Under the pieces are notes generated by a model. That model had not been told where the DNA came from. It worked only from the letters and a program-made list of their open reading frames with translations, and searched no databases. The position numbers and the translations under genes were made by a program. From the NCBI RefSeq assembly GCF_018617395.1, contig NZ_JACSKC010000001.1, positions 1,488,001 to 1,552,000 of the forward strand: 64,000 bases of DNA. Direction: 5' to 3'. Below, piece by piece: positions 8,001-16,403 of the stretch; within the stretch, counting starts at the first letter, position 1, and every line of letters starts with the position of its first letter. Origin of the DNA: Exiguobacterium sp. s48. GTDB lineage: Bacteria > Bacillota > Bacilli > Exiguobacteriales > Exiguobacteriaceae.

Positions 8001-9677
8001 TCTGACTTCAGTCGATAAATCATGATAGTGGGCGACACGATCTCGCCCATTGAATTTCGCTCCGACGTACATGGCTCGGTCCGCGTGTCGCAATACCGTA
8101 TCAAGGTCTTCATACTCATAAATCGTTTCAATTCCGATACTCGCCGTTACGGTGACACATGTGCCCTCCGTCCCAAAATCATGACGCTTTAGGGCGTCTC
8201 GTATCTTCTCACCGACCAGATGGGCGGCAGCCTCGTCCATTCTCGGGAAGACGAATACGAACTCCTCCCCACCATAGCGTGTCACCAAGTCCGTCGCTCG
8301 GACATTGCGGGTAAAGAGTTGACCTGCTTCAATCAATACCTCGTCCCCGAACGCATGCCCGTACGTGTCGTTAATCGATTTGAAATGATCCAAATCAATC
8401 AAGAAGACAGAGAGCGGATAGGACGCCACATCGTTCAGTCGTTCTTTCGTCCAACGGCGTAGCGCCCGCTGATTATGTAATCCCGTCAACGGATCCGTCA
8501 AGCTCTCGTGTTGCAAACGGTTGCGTTCGTCGATGCGCTCGATGGACCACGATAACGTCTTGAGTAGACGGTTCACCTCAACAGCAATCGGTGTCTCATA
8601 TGCCCCGTTGGCCGTCGTCGATACCATACAGCTGACCGCCGTTTCCGCTCCCCAGACGGGTTGGATGACGAGCGCCGAATGATGTAGTTCTTGTTGTTGC
8701 TTTTGTAGCTCAGGGTGCCACTCGTGGAGCGAGTCGTAAACGAAGCAGGACTCGTCCTCATCTTGATATCGCTCAATCGTGAAGGCGTCTGGCACACTCG
8801 GGATGACCCGACCCGTCATATCGTAAAACGTGCGATCCCCTTTTCGGTTGACCTGTAACCAGCCTCGTTCTACTTCGACGATATCACGAAGCCCGTTCCA
8901 AAACTTCTCAATCAACAGCTGTTCGCTATCGACACGATAGAGCTGTTCTTTCAAACGTTCTACCTGATCGACTTTTGACTTCGTCTCTTCCGTCTCCGTC
9001 GCTTTTGACATCGACATCTTCAAGACCGAGAGAACAAAGAACGTGACGATGAGTCCAACATATCCAGATACAAGGTAGGCCTCGATGGCAATCATCGTGA
9101 ACAAGAGTTCAAGTGACACGACGAGCCAATCAAAACGAATCAGGCGCCACATGATGGGAAATGGGATCCGTTCCCCGACCATAAAATAAGACAAGGCAAA
9201 ACTCATCATAAGGACAAGGAACAGGGTCCCCAAAAAGGCTACCATCGCCCATCCTTGCTGCATCAAGTGCACAGGTTCGCCAATCCGTCCTCCAAGCCCG
9301 ATATACGCGAGTCCAGGTAATAGAACGAGTAGACATTCAATCATCGTATTGAGCGGATAGAAGTGAAGGAATCGCCGGCGTCCCACTCTACGGTTGAAGG
9401 CACGGGCCTGAAACGTGAACAGAAGTAACTGCCCCATCAACAGGGCGGGTGCGAGTCCGTATAGGAAGAACGTGATAAAGACGAACATCTCATGAAACGT
9501 GAAGTGAAGATGTCGACGCTTGAGAGGATTCATGACAAATAGTGCGCCGAGCGTATAAATGAACCAAAACAACGGCCAGTCGAACGAGTCAAGATGATGA
9601 ATGGTCATATAAGTCACACTCGTGAAGACGAACATCCACGCGAGCCAGCTTCGAGCCAGATACTTCCGAAATTGCAT
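7998..9677 (-). CDS. Membrane-anchored diguanylate cyclase (GGDEF)
   Basis: A 559-residue protein that should make cyclic di-GMP from two GTP. The first 230 residues contain about six or seven hydrophobic segments, a membrane sensor of a type I cannot name. Residues about 235-255 are a charged linker, 260-385 a soluble domain perhaps related to GAF, and 395-555 a GGDEF domain. The active site reads GGEEF and the product-inhibition site RATD lies five residues before it, so the domain looks active and feedback-controlled. The start has GGGGAGAAGG in front. It is the only gene of its unit. Confidence 0.9.
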   Translation of the reverse strand: MQFRKYLARSWLAWMFVFTSVTYMTIHHLDSFDWPLFWFIYTLGALFVMNPLKRRHLHFTFHEMFVFITFFLYGLAPALLMGQLLLFTFQARAFNRRVGRRRFLHFYPLNTMIECLLVLLPGLAYIGLGGRIGEPVHLMQQGWAMVAFLGTLFLVLMMSFALSYFMVGERIPFPIMWRLIRFDWLVVSLELLFTMIAIEAYLVSGYVGLIVTFFVLSVLKMSMSKATETEETKSKVDQVERLKEQLYRVDSEQLLIEKFWNGLRDIVEVERGWLQVNRKGDRTFYDMTGRVIPSVPDAFTIERYQDEDESCFVYDSLHEWHPELQKQQQELHHSALVIQPVWGAETAVSCMVSTTANGAYETPIAVEVNRLLKTLSWSIERIDERNRLQHESLTDPLTGLHNQRALRRWTKERLNDVASYPLSVFLIDLDHFKSINDTYGHAFGDEVLIEAGQLFTRNVRATDLVTRYGGEEFVFVFPRMDEAAAHLVGEKIRDALKRHDFGTEGTCVTVTASIGIETIYEYEDLDTVLRHADRAMYVGAKFNGRDRVAHYHDLSTEVR

Positions 9678-9841
9678 CGCCTTCTCCCCTTTTCTCGTTC
9701 ATTTTGTTTTAGTATGCCTCGTAATACAAAAACATTCCAGCAATTGTTTGAAAGTTGAGACAATGAAATATTGAAATCATTCCCAATTCGATGTTTCGTT
9801 ACTTTAGATGTCGGCAACAACTTTTATAAAGGGGGATAATC

Positions 9842-9931
9842 ATGGATTTTTCTCTATTTCTGATTTCTTTTTTGGTCATCTATTCGCTTACCATTACACT
9901 TCTCTATTTGAGGAAACAAAAGAATACGTAA
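9842..9931 (+). CDS. 29-residue single-span membrane peptide
   Basis: A short frame, MDFSLFLISF to LLYLRKQKNT, has one hydrophobic segment of about 21 residues and a basic C-terminal tail (RKQK). GGGGG lies 7 bases before the ATG, and a terminator hairpin begins two bases after the stop. This layout (own ribosome binding site, own terminator, one membrane span, charged end) is typical of small membrane proteins that modulate a transporter or kinase, or of type I toxins. There is no homology evidence, and the partner is unknown. Confidence 0.55.
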   Translation: MDFSLFLISFLVIYSLTITLLYLRKQKNT

Positions 9932-9932
9932 A

Positions 9933-9964
9933 GAGGACGGTCCCTCTCAGAAGGACCGTCCTTA
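9933..9964. terminator. Terminator between the small peptide gene and degV
   Basis: A 10-bp stem AGGACGGTCC / GGACCGTCCT with a 9-base loop. T-runs are short on both sides, so it is probably shared by the converging units. Confidence 0.65.
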
Positions 9965-9968
9965 CCCA

Positions 9969-10799
9969 TTATTTCGCTTTCAAATATGAAATCCCAATCG
10001 ACCCAGATCCCGTATGCGCCCCGAGGAGCGGAGCGAGCGTATCGACCCGAATCGGAATCGTATCACCGAGTCGTTGTTTCCACTCTTCGGCAAGTTCAGG
10101 AACGTTCCCATGGAAAATCGAGACGTCCTGACATTCGCCTGACTCGATTGCTGCACGCAACACTTCAAATAAATGAGCTTGCGCTTTTTTATACGTCCGA
10201 ACGGTTTGATACGGGACAATCAACCCGTCTTCGAATCGGAGTACCGGTTTCAACTGAAGCATATTCCCGATGAGCGCTTTCGATTTGGAGATGCGACCGC
10301 CTTTTTGCATTTGCGTCAAGTTTTGAAGCGTCAACTCGATGCGGACGTCCTCCACGCGCGCCTTCATGTAGGCTTCTACGTCTTCGAGCGCATCGCCTCG
10401 TTCGACTCGTTCAATTAATTCCTCGAACATGAGTCCCATCGTATAGATTCCTGCCCGTGAATCGAAAGCGAGCAACTTGAATTCTGCGATTTCGGCACCC
10501 TGCACAGACGCCGAGTACGTCCCACTTAGATCGGACGATAGATGAATCGCGATGCCCATGTCGTATTCATCTTTCAATTTCTCATAGAGCGTGACGAAAT
10601 CTCCGATTGCCGGCTGACTCGTCGACACACGCTCCCCGGCATCAATCCATTCATAAACGGTTTTCGCATCGACTTCAATCCCGTCTTTATACGGTTGGTC
10701 CCCTTTGACGACGTAAAGCGGGACGATGTGGATGTCAGGGTGATTCACTAAAGCATCTGGAAGGACAATCGTACTGTCCGTAATATAAGCAATCTTCAT
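9969..10799 (-). CDS. DegV family fatty-acid-binding protein
   Basis: A protein of 276 residues. DegV/FakB proteins hold a fatty acid and present it to the kinase FakA for phosphorylation and entry into phospholipid synthesis. The N-terminus KIAYITDST and the central AIHLSSDLSGTYSA, which supplies residues contacting the acyl carboxylate in the family, are both present, and the C-terminus has GAHTGSGSIGI. A second paralogue lies at 19368-20219, and two copies with different acyl preferences are common. FapR-like boxes lie upstream, which fits lipid-linked control. Confidence 0.92.
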   Translation of the reverse strand: MKIAYITDSTIVLPDALVNHPDIHIVPLYVVKGDQPYKDGIEVDAKTVYEWIDAGERVSTSQPAIGDFVTLYEKLKDEYDMGIAIHLSSDLSGTYSASVQGAEIAEFKLLAFDSRAGIYTMGLMFEELIERVERGDALEDVEAYMKARVEDVRIELTLQNLTQMQKGGRISKSKALIGNMLQLKPVLRFEDGLIVPYQTVRTYKKAQAHLFEVLRAAIESGECQDVSIFHGNVPELAEEWKQRLGDTIPIRVDTLAPLLGAHTGSGSIGISYLKAK

Positions 10800-10824
10800 G
10801 AGAAATTTCTCCCTTAAAAAGTTT

Positions 10825-10841
10825 TTAGTACCTGGTTATAT
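10825..10841 (-). promoter_or_regulatory. FapR-like operator upstream of degV
   Basis: TTAGTACCTGGTTATAT matches 14 of 17 positions of the FapR consensus TTAGTACCTNGTACTAA, with the left half perfect. It lies 26-42 bases before the degV ATG, within the leader or promoter zone. FapR is the malonyl-CoA-responsive repressor of lipid genes in Bacilli. Confidence 0.45.
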
Positions 10842-10888
10842 TATTTTATCATAGGTGAAGCGTTTTCACTATTTTTTCAAAACATTCA

Positions 10889-10901
10889 ACCTGTACCAGG
10901 T
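10889..10901. promoter_or_regulatory. Second ACCTG/CAGGT inverted repeat in the degV-ABC gap
   Basis: ACCTGTACCAGGT is a 5-bp inverted repeat with a 3-base spacer and shares the ACCTGGTAC core with the box at 10825-10841 when read on the minus strand. It lies between the divergent degV and ABC transporter genes and could act on either. Confidence 0.3.
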
Positions 10902-10957
10902 CCAATCCTATATCGGAACGGGTAAAGATACATAACGATCAAGGAGGCGAAAGAGAC

Positions 10958-11656
10958 ATGATCCAGCTCGAGAACGTCAATAAAATTTATAAAACCGGCG
11001 ACGTGGAAACAGCTGCTTTGAAAGAGATCGACCTGACCATTCGTGATGGCGCATTCGTCGTCATTCTCGGACCAAGCGGGAGCGGGAAAAGTACGTTACT
11101 CAACGTCATCAGCGGACTCGACACGGTGACGAGTGGCAAAATCACGTTCGACGACATCGTGCTGACCGAATTGTCTCCCGAACGGATGACGTCGTTTCGA
11201 CGCGACCATCTCGGCTTCATCTTTCAACAATACAATCTCCTTCAAAATCTGACTGTATACGAGAACATTCAAATCGGGTCCGATTTGACGAAAGACCCGC
11301 TCCCGATTGATGAATTGCTCGAACAAGTGGGACTCTCATCGGCACGCGATAAATATCCGTATCAACTATCCGGCGGTGAGCAGCAACGGGTCTCCGTCGC
11401 CCGGAGCCTCGCCAAAAATCCGGCCATCGTTTTTTGTGACGAACCGACAGGATCCCTTGATGAGGAAAACTCGAAAAAGGTGCTCGAACTGTTGGAACGC
11501 TTGAACGAGACGTACCAAAAGACCATCGTCGTCATCACACACAATAACGGAATCAGTGAGATGGCTGACGATGTCATCAAGATGAACTCCGGTCGAATCG
11601 TCGAAGTGACCCATCACGACACTCGAGTCGCGGCGCGTGACATCCGTTGGGGATAA
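10958..11656 (+). CDS. ABC transporter ATP-binding protein, MacB/LolD type
   Basis: A cytoplasmic ATPase of 232 residues. Walker A is GPSGSGKST, the signature is LSGGEQQRVSVARSL, and Walker B is VFCDEPTGSLD; DEPTGSLD is typical of the MacB/LolD/BceA group that drives FtsX-type permeases. The ATG follows AAGGAGG at a good distance. The permease gene starts 12 bases downstream. It probably energises export or mechanotransmission for lipopeptide, antimicrobial peptide or lipid handling. No two-component system is adjacent, unlike in Bce-type modules. Confidence 0.93.
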   Translation: MIQLENVNKIYKTGDVETAALKEIDLTIRDGAFVVILGPSGSGKSTLLNVISGLDTVTSGKITFDDIVLTELSPERMTSFRRDHLGFIFQQYNLLQNLTVYENIQIGSDLTKDPLPIDELLEQVGLSSARDKYPYQLSGGEQQRVSVARSLAKNPAIVFCDEPTGSLDEENSKKVLELLERLNETYQKTIVVITHNNGISEMADDVIKMNSGRIVEVTHHDTRVAARDIRWG

Positions 11657-11668
11657 GGGGGTGGTGAC

Positions 11669-13990
11669 ATGCTGTACAAAAATGTGTGGAAGACGCTCGG
11701 AAAGAAATGGATGCAACTCCTCGCCATCGCCATCATCATCGTCATGAGTTCTCTCACATATACGATGATGTTTTATGGAATCAGCGGAATCGAGGTCCCA
11801 ACGGAAGACTACCTAAAGGAATCGAATCAGGAAGATTTCGCCATTGAAATGCTCAATCGGGTGACAGAAGAAGAATTACGCGATCCCGTTGTCGCTGCGC
11901 TCGCGGAAACAGGAACGTTCACATTAGCTGACATCAAACAAGCCGATGCGGAAATCTTCAATCGTCTGATCGAATCACGTATCGCCGCCGTCGAACAGGA
12001 AATGCCGGATGCTACGATTGAACTCCGTGACCTTAAATCCGTCACCTACACGTTCGAGGATGCCGAACATCGGGGACTGATCGTCAAAGAATCAGACACG
12101 ATCAACCGCTCCTACCTCGAAGCCGGTGAGCGACCGAGCGCGAATGACGAAATCGCTTTAAACAAAAAATATGCCGAAGAGAACGGCATCGACATCGGGG
12201 ACACGATCGACCTCGGTCGTCCGTTCACGGTGAGTGGGTATGTCCTCTTCCCGGACTACACGCTTCCGCTGTTCGATGACAACTTTTTCAATCTCGACCC
12301 AGGCTCTCAAACCCTCCTCTTGATGACAGATGACTCGTTTGAATCATTCACTGGACAAGAGTCGTTCCGATTGTCCGGGGTGACCGATCAAACGGTCAAG
12401 ACCGACCTTGAGCTCCCATTTGTCGTCTCGGTCATGGAGACGGAGAACATCATTCGAAGCGGTGCCATTTATAGCGAGATTTCATCCGGAAAGGCGATGG
12501 CGCTCGGGCTCAGTCTCTTTATCGTCTCGATTGCCGTCATCATCGTCGCTATCCTGATCTCCAATATGCTTGAGGCAGAACGAGGACAAATCGGTCTGTT
12601 AAAAGCAATCGGCTATAGTCGTCGAAAAATCGCCTCACCTTACTTGGTGCTCATCTTGATTTTTGCATTTTTTATGCTCATCATCGGTTATTTCCTGGGA
12701 CTTTATTTTGCGAACCCGTTGAAAGAACTCTATCTCGACTTTTATCTCTTACCGTCCATCACCATCGCCCAAAGTCCACTCGTATTTTTGACAGCCGTGT
12801 TCGCCCCGCTCTTCTTCTTTACACTCGTCGCGGGAGCTGTCATCTATAAGATCATGGGAGAAAGCGCCCTCTCCCTCTTGTCACCACGGGACAATGTGTC
12901 ACTGAACCGGCTCAGTCGTCTCGTCAGTCGACTGTTGAAACGAGCGAGTGGAAAGACAAAGTTCAAATATTTATACGCCGTCAAGAACACGGGTAGCTTT
13001 TTCATTTTCTTTTTCGGTATCTTGTTCTCGACAATCCTCATCGTCTTCGCCCTCATGATGAACGGGGCCGTTGACCGAATGACGGTAGGTGGTTTGAACG
13101 AAGCAGCCTATGAATACGAAGCCTATACGGATGGTTCACCGCCAATTGAAGACGGGCAAGAGCCATTTCTCACCTATCCATTCGCATTTGTCGAAGAGAA
13201 ATTAGTCACGTTGAAAGGATTAGATGTCGACAATACCTTGTTCCCGCTACGTAACGAGGATGGTGACGCATTGACACTTGAACCGGATGGTCTAATCGTA
13301 TCTTCGTCACTCGCCCTCAAACTCGGGCTTGAAGTTGGTCAAGACATCGATGTCGAACTGAACGAGGACACGCTGACCTATCCAATCATCGGGATTGCCG
13401 ATGAATTCTCCGGGGATTTCGCCTACTTGCCTCGGGCGACATTAAGTGAACTACTCACGGACGGGGCGACAGATGAGCTGTTCAACGGCATTTATGCGAC
13501 GGACCGCCCGAACGAAACGGACTATCCGACCATCCTGTCACGTCAAGGGTTGATTGAGCAGTCCGAGTCCATCAATCAATATATGAATTTCATGATGAAC
13601 GTCTTGATCGGTGGAGCCTCTCTCATCGCTTTCAGCATCCTGTTCGTCTTGACGGCGCTGACGGTCGAGAAGAACTATTACGTCATCTCCTTATTGAAAG
13701 TGATGGGTTATCAAAAACGGGAAGTTCGCTCGATGATTTTGAACAGTTATTTCATTTACGCGCTCGTCTCGGCTCTCTTGAGCATCCCGATCGCCTTGTT
13801 GACGCTGCGGGTCATCATCGTCGTCTTCGCAGAAGATTACGGCCTCGTCCTCCCGCTTGAATTCGAGTGGATCTATATCGTCTATACGCTCGGCGCAGTC
13901 GTTCTCCTCTTCTTCCTGAGTACGTTCATCAGTCGTCGGAAGATTGATCAAATCCCGCTTCAGGAAGTTTTAAAGACGTATCAAGAATAA
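11669..13990 (+). CDS. FtsX-type ABC transporter permease
   Basis: A 773-residue membrane protein, partner of the preceding ATPase. One transmembrane helix near the N-terminus is followed by a large extracytoplasmic domain (about 45-270), then three helices of a first FtsX core (about 275-410), a second extracytoplasmic domain (about 470-640) and a final three-helix FtsX core (about 645-765). The start ATG lies after GGGGGTGGTG. The duplicated core means one polypeptide may form the whole permease. The substrate cannot be read from sequence. Confidence 0.92.
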   Translation: MLYKNVWKTLGKKWMQLLAIAIIIVMSSLTYTMMFYGISGIEVPTEDYLKESNQEDFAIEMLNRVTEEELRDPVVAALAETGTFTLADIKQADAEIFNRLIESRIAAVEQEMPDATIELRDLKSVTYTFEDAEHRGLIVKESDTINRSYLEAGERPSANDEIALNKKYAEENGIDIGDTIDLGRPFTVSGYVLFPDYTLPLFDDNFFNLDPGSQTLLLMTDDSFESFTGQESFRLSGVTDQTVKTDLELPFVVSVMETENIIRSGAIYSEISSGKAMALGLSLFIVSIAVIIVAILISNMLEAERGQIGLLKAIGYSRRKIASPYLVLILIFAFFMLIIGYFLGLYFANPLKELYLDFYLLPSITIAQSPLVFLTAVFAPLFFFTLVAGAVIYKIMGESALSLLSPRDNVSLNRLSRLVSRLLKRASGKTKFKYLYAVKNTGSFFIFFFGILFSTILIVFALMMNGAVDRMTVGGLNEAAYEYEAYTDGSPPIEDGQEPFLTYPFAFVEEKLVTLKGLDVDNTLFPLRNEDGDALTLEPDGLIVSSSLALKLGLEVGQDIDVELNEDTLTYPIIGIADEFSGDFAYLPRATLSELLTDGATDELFNGIYATDRPNETDYPTILSRQGLIEQSESINQYMNFMMNVLIGGASLIAFSILFVLTALTVEKNYYVISLLKVMGYQKREVRSMILNSYFIYALVSALLSIPIALLTLRVIIVVFAEDYGLVLPLEFEWIYIVYTLGAVVLLFFLSTFISRRKIDQIPLQEVLKTYQE

Positions 13991-14024
13991 TTCATGCCAA
14001 AATAGGGCATAATAAGAGATAGAC

Positions 14025-14055
14025 CAGGTCTCTCCTGAGGAGGGACCTGACTTTT
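14025..14055 (+). terminator. Terminator after the FtsX-type exporter
   Basis: A stem CAGGTC-T-CTCC / GGAG-G-GACCTG with a 3-base loop is followed by ACTTTT. Confidence 0.7.
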
Positions 14056-14074
14056 GCAGAAAAGGATGATTGAC

Positions 14075-14800
14075 ATGAATCGTACACAAGTTATGCTCGC
14101 CATTCCCGGAAACTGGTCTTCCGCAGAAGGTGTCAGCGAACAAATCAGTTTACATAGCGAAGGCTACACGATGGCCGGTCTGTTATTGCTCGAAGATGAA
14201 ACAGGCAAGGCGTTTACCGTGGAAGTCGTGGAACGCGACCCGGCCCTCGCCGAGGCGATGATCCACGCGAGTTCTGGTGGCTTCACACCGAAAGTGGCGA
14301 AAGGAATCGCCCGTCACACGCACGTCGTCTACTTGATTGTCGACGTCAACGATTTGACAGACGTCGCTGCTGCGCGTCGTGCCGCAAATGCCGTCTTAAA
14401 TGCTGGTGGAGTTGGCGTCATGGTCGAATCGGCTGGTGTCTCCTTCTCGAAAGACGAGTGGCAAGAATCAAAAGAAGAAGACCTCGCGCTCGACTACTCG
14501 CTCCTCACGGCAATCACGGAAGAAGAGAACGCCTATATGTCATGGGGGATGAAAGCGTTCGGTCATGCAGACGTGGCCGTACCGATGACCCTCGACATTG
14601 AAGATGCCATTCACATCATTCACTCGTTCAACTTCCACCTCATCTCCGGTGGCGCGATGTTCGGCGATGGCGACCATTTCGCCTTTGAAGACGGACGTGC
14701 CTTCACGGTCGAGATGGGAGAAGACGAGCGGACGACCATCGACAATTTGTTGCATAACCCGTTCGGCTTGATTTATCTTGTCCCACAAGCAGCAGAATAA
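14075..14800 (+). CDS. Protein of unknown function, resembling DUF4261
   Basis: A soluble protein of 241 residues with no signal peptide or membrane segment. The overall look, with a C-terminal stretch HFAFEDGRAFTVEMGED after a conserved FNFHLISGG, resembles the DUF4261 family, but I am not sure of the assignment. No catalytic motif is evident. The ATG at 14075 is chosen because AAGGA lies 8 bases before it; an upstream TTG at 14054 has no such site. It is flanked by terminators on both sides, so it is a single-gene unit. Confidence 0.75.
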   Translation: MNRTQVMLAIPGNWSSAEGVSEQISLHSEGYTMAGLLLLEDETGKAFTVEVVERDPALAEAMIHASSGGFTPKVAKGIARHTHVVYLIVDVNDLTDVAAARRAANAVLNAGGVGVMVESAGVSFSKDEWQESKEEDLALDYSLLTAITEEENAYMSWGMKAFGHADVAVPMTLDIEDAIHIIHSFNFHLISGGAMFGDGDHFAFEDGRAFTVEMGEDERTTIDNLLHNPFGLIYLVPQAAE

Positions 14801-14802
14801 GA

Positions 14803-14833
14803 AAATGGAGCGCCCCGCGGCGCTCCATTTTTA
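14803..14833. terminator. Bidirectional terminator
   Basis: A strong hairpin AATGGAGCGCC / GGCGCTCCATT with a 4-base loop has A-rich sequence before it and TTTT after it. It ends both the unknown-function gene and the convergent ltrA-like gene. Confidence 0.85.
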
Positions 14834-15913
14834 TGTGGTCGTCAGTTTGGCGTAGATGGCGAAGAAGATGGCGAGTTCAATCATGATGATTAACGGTGAC
14901 ACGAGGACAATCAGATGAATCCCCAAGAAGACGAGCAGGAGCGCGACGAAAAACACGAAATAGCTCCAGTGCAACCGACTCTCCGGGAAACGATGATTGT
15001 GAAATACGAGTGTTGTGGATAAAAAGTACACAAGTGCCGCACCGAACGTCACGATGACTTCAAAACGCTCATCCAATTCACCGAGATACATGAGTTTCAT
15101 CATGCTCGCCAGGACACTGAGTGACATCCAAATGAACAGATGACCGTACAGAATGATTTGACCGGTCCCGACCGCGTCTTTGTCCACTTTCTTTTCGATA
15201 TTGTCAAAGTATTGCCACCAGATGGCGATGAGGACAATGAATGCTAAAATCGAAAAGCTGATGGACCGGATATCTCCATCTTGTGGCTCGAGCACAGCGA
15301 GAATACTGATGATCGATTCCCCTAAGACGATGATGGTCAAAAGACCAAAGCGTTCGAGCAAATATCCTAAGTTTATGGGCGTCATGGCCAAGCGTTTCCG
15401 ACCGATGATCGGGACAATCAAATCGATGATGATCCCGAGGTACAGGACAACGTAGCGCAAATTTCCGTCAAAAAAGAGAGAGAATGACGAGACCACGATT
15501 CCAATCCAAAAATACGTTCCTAAAAACCGTGCCGCCGAGTCTTGAATGCGTCGATTCACCATCGTATACTGCAAGACCGTCATGATGCGCAGTCCCAAAT
15601 AGCCAATCAGAAAGGAATAGTAGTAATCATCAAAATTCACGTTCAGGCTCGCCGTCATGATGAGGACGAAGATCATCTGTCCAATCACAAAGAGACGCTG
15701 GTAGACAGCGTCTTCAAAAAAGCGATTGATAAACATCGTCTGCCCCACCCATGCCCACCAAATCGGGATGAACATGAGGACGAATTTCGAGGCGTATTCG
15801 AATGGAATGACGCCATGATGTGTATGGAGTAAGACATGGGTCGCCGTCGCGATCGCGGCGACATAGACCAAGTCATAGAAAAGTTCTAACCACGTGGCGC
15901 GTTTTTCTTCCAT
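14831..15913 (-). CDS. Low temperature requirement A (LtrA) family membrane protein
   Basis: A 360-residue integral membrane protein with about ten hydrophobic segments. The N-terminal WLELFYDLVYVAAI and the later LLERFGLLTIIVLGESI are the family landmarks. LtrA was named in Listeria for growth at low temperature; its biochemical activity is unknown. An in-frame GTG lies at 15922, but the ATG at 15913 has GAGGTGG at the right distance. The gene starts 15 bases after the end of the GNAT frame, so it was the last gene of an operon now interrupted by an insertion sequence. Confidence 0.92.
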   Translation of the reverse strand: MEEKRATWLELFYDLVYVAAIATATHVLLHTHHGVIPFEYASKFVLMFIPIWWAWVGQTMFINRFFEDAVYQRLFVIGQMIFVLIMTASLNVNFDDYYYSFLIGYLGLRIMTVLQYTMVNRRIQDSAARFLGTYFWIGIVVSSFSLFFDGNLRYVVLYLGIIIDLIVPIIGRKRLAMTPINLGYLLERFGLLTIIVLGESIISILAVLEPQDGDIRSISFSILAFIVLIAIWWQYFDNIEKKVDKDAVGTGQIILYGHLFIWMSLSVLASMMKLMYLGELDERFEVIVTFGAALVYFLSTTLVFHNHRFPESRLHWSYFVFFVALLLVFLGIHLIVLVSPLIIMIELAIFFAIYAKLTTT

Positions 15914-15928
15914 TTCATCCACCTCTGT

Positions 15929-16194
15929 TCAATTCGCCAATACGTCGTGATATTCCGGATGTCGGTCGAACTGATTTTTCGTGAACGGACAGAGCGGGAT
16001 GATTGTCTTCCCTTGTTCTCGAGCATATTCGACCACCGTAACGACAAGCTTCTCTCCGATTCCTTGTCCCCGAAGCTCATCACTGACGTACGTATGGTCG
16101 ACAATCAGTTTATCGGGTCCAGTCGGCACGTAATGTAATTCTGCTGATGGTTCGTTCTCGTCCCCAACATAGAACGTATTTTCCTTTTGTTTAA
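15929..16194 (-). pseudogene. GNAT-type N-acetyltransferase, start removed by an insertion element
   Basis: About 88 codons of a small (about 90-residue) acetyltransferase of the YidJ-like group. DHTYVSDELRGQGIGEKL holds the acetyl-CoA loop RGQGIG, and the C-terminus PLCPFTKNQF is typical. There is no start codon with a ribosome binding site next to this frame; upstream sequence belongs to the TnpB element. Two missing codons (ATG GAG) lie at 17624-17619, on the other side of the element, directly behind the stop of the DUF5996 gene. Joining the flanks gives M-E-I/V-K-Q-K-E-N in frame. The protein is therefore probably no longer made, unless excision occurs or translation begins inside the element. 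Confidence 0.85.
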
Positions 16195-16403
16195 CTAAAT
16201 CAGGCGAGAATTCCCCCTCCTCTAAGCGTCTCGGGGCGAGGTCCGGCGTAGGTGGGAGATGAATCGCCCGGTCCAAACGTCTTTTCCCCCTGTGACAGAT
16301 ATGACGAACAAAAGTTTGCGATTCCGTCAGATTCTCCCTCCCCCTCCGCGGGTATCGGATGAGGAGGACACATCACGATCTTCTGAAGGGAGGAGGGACG
16401 GAC

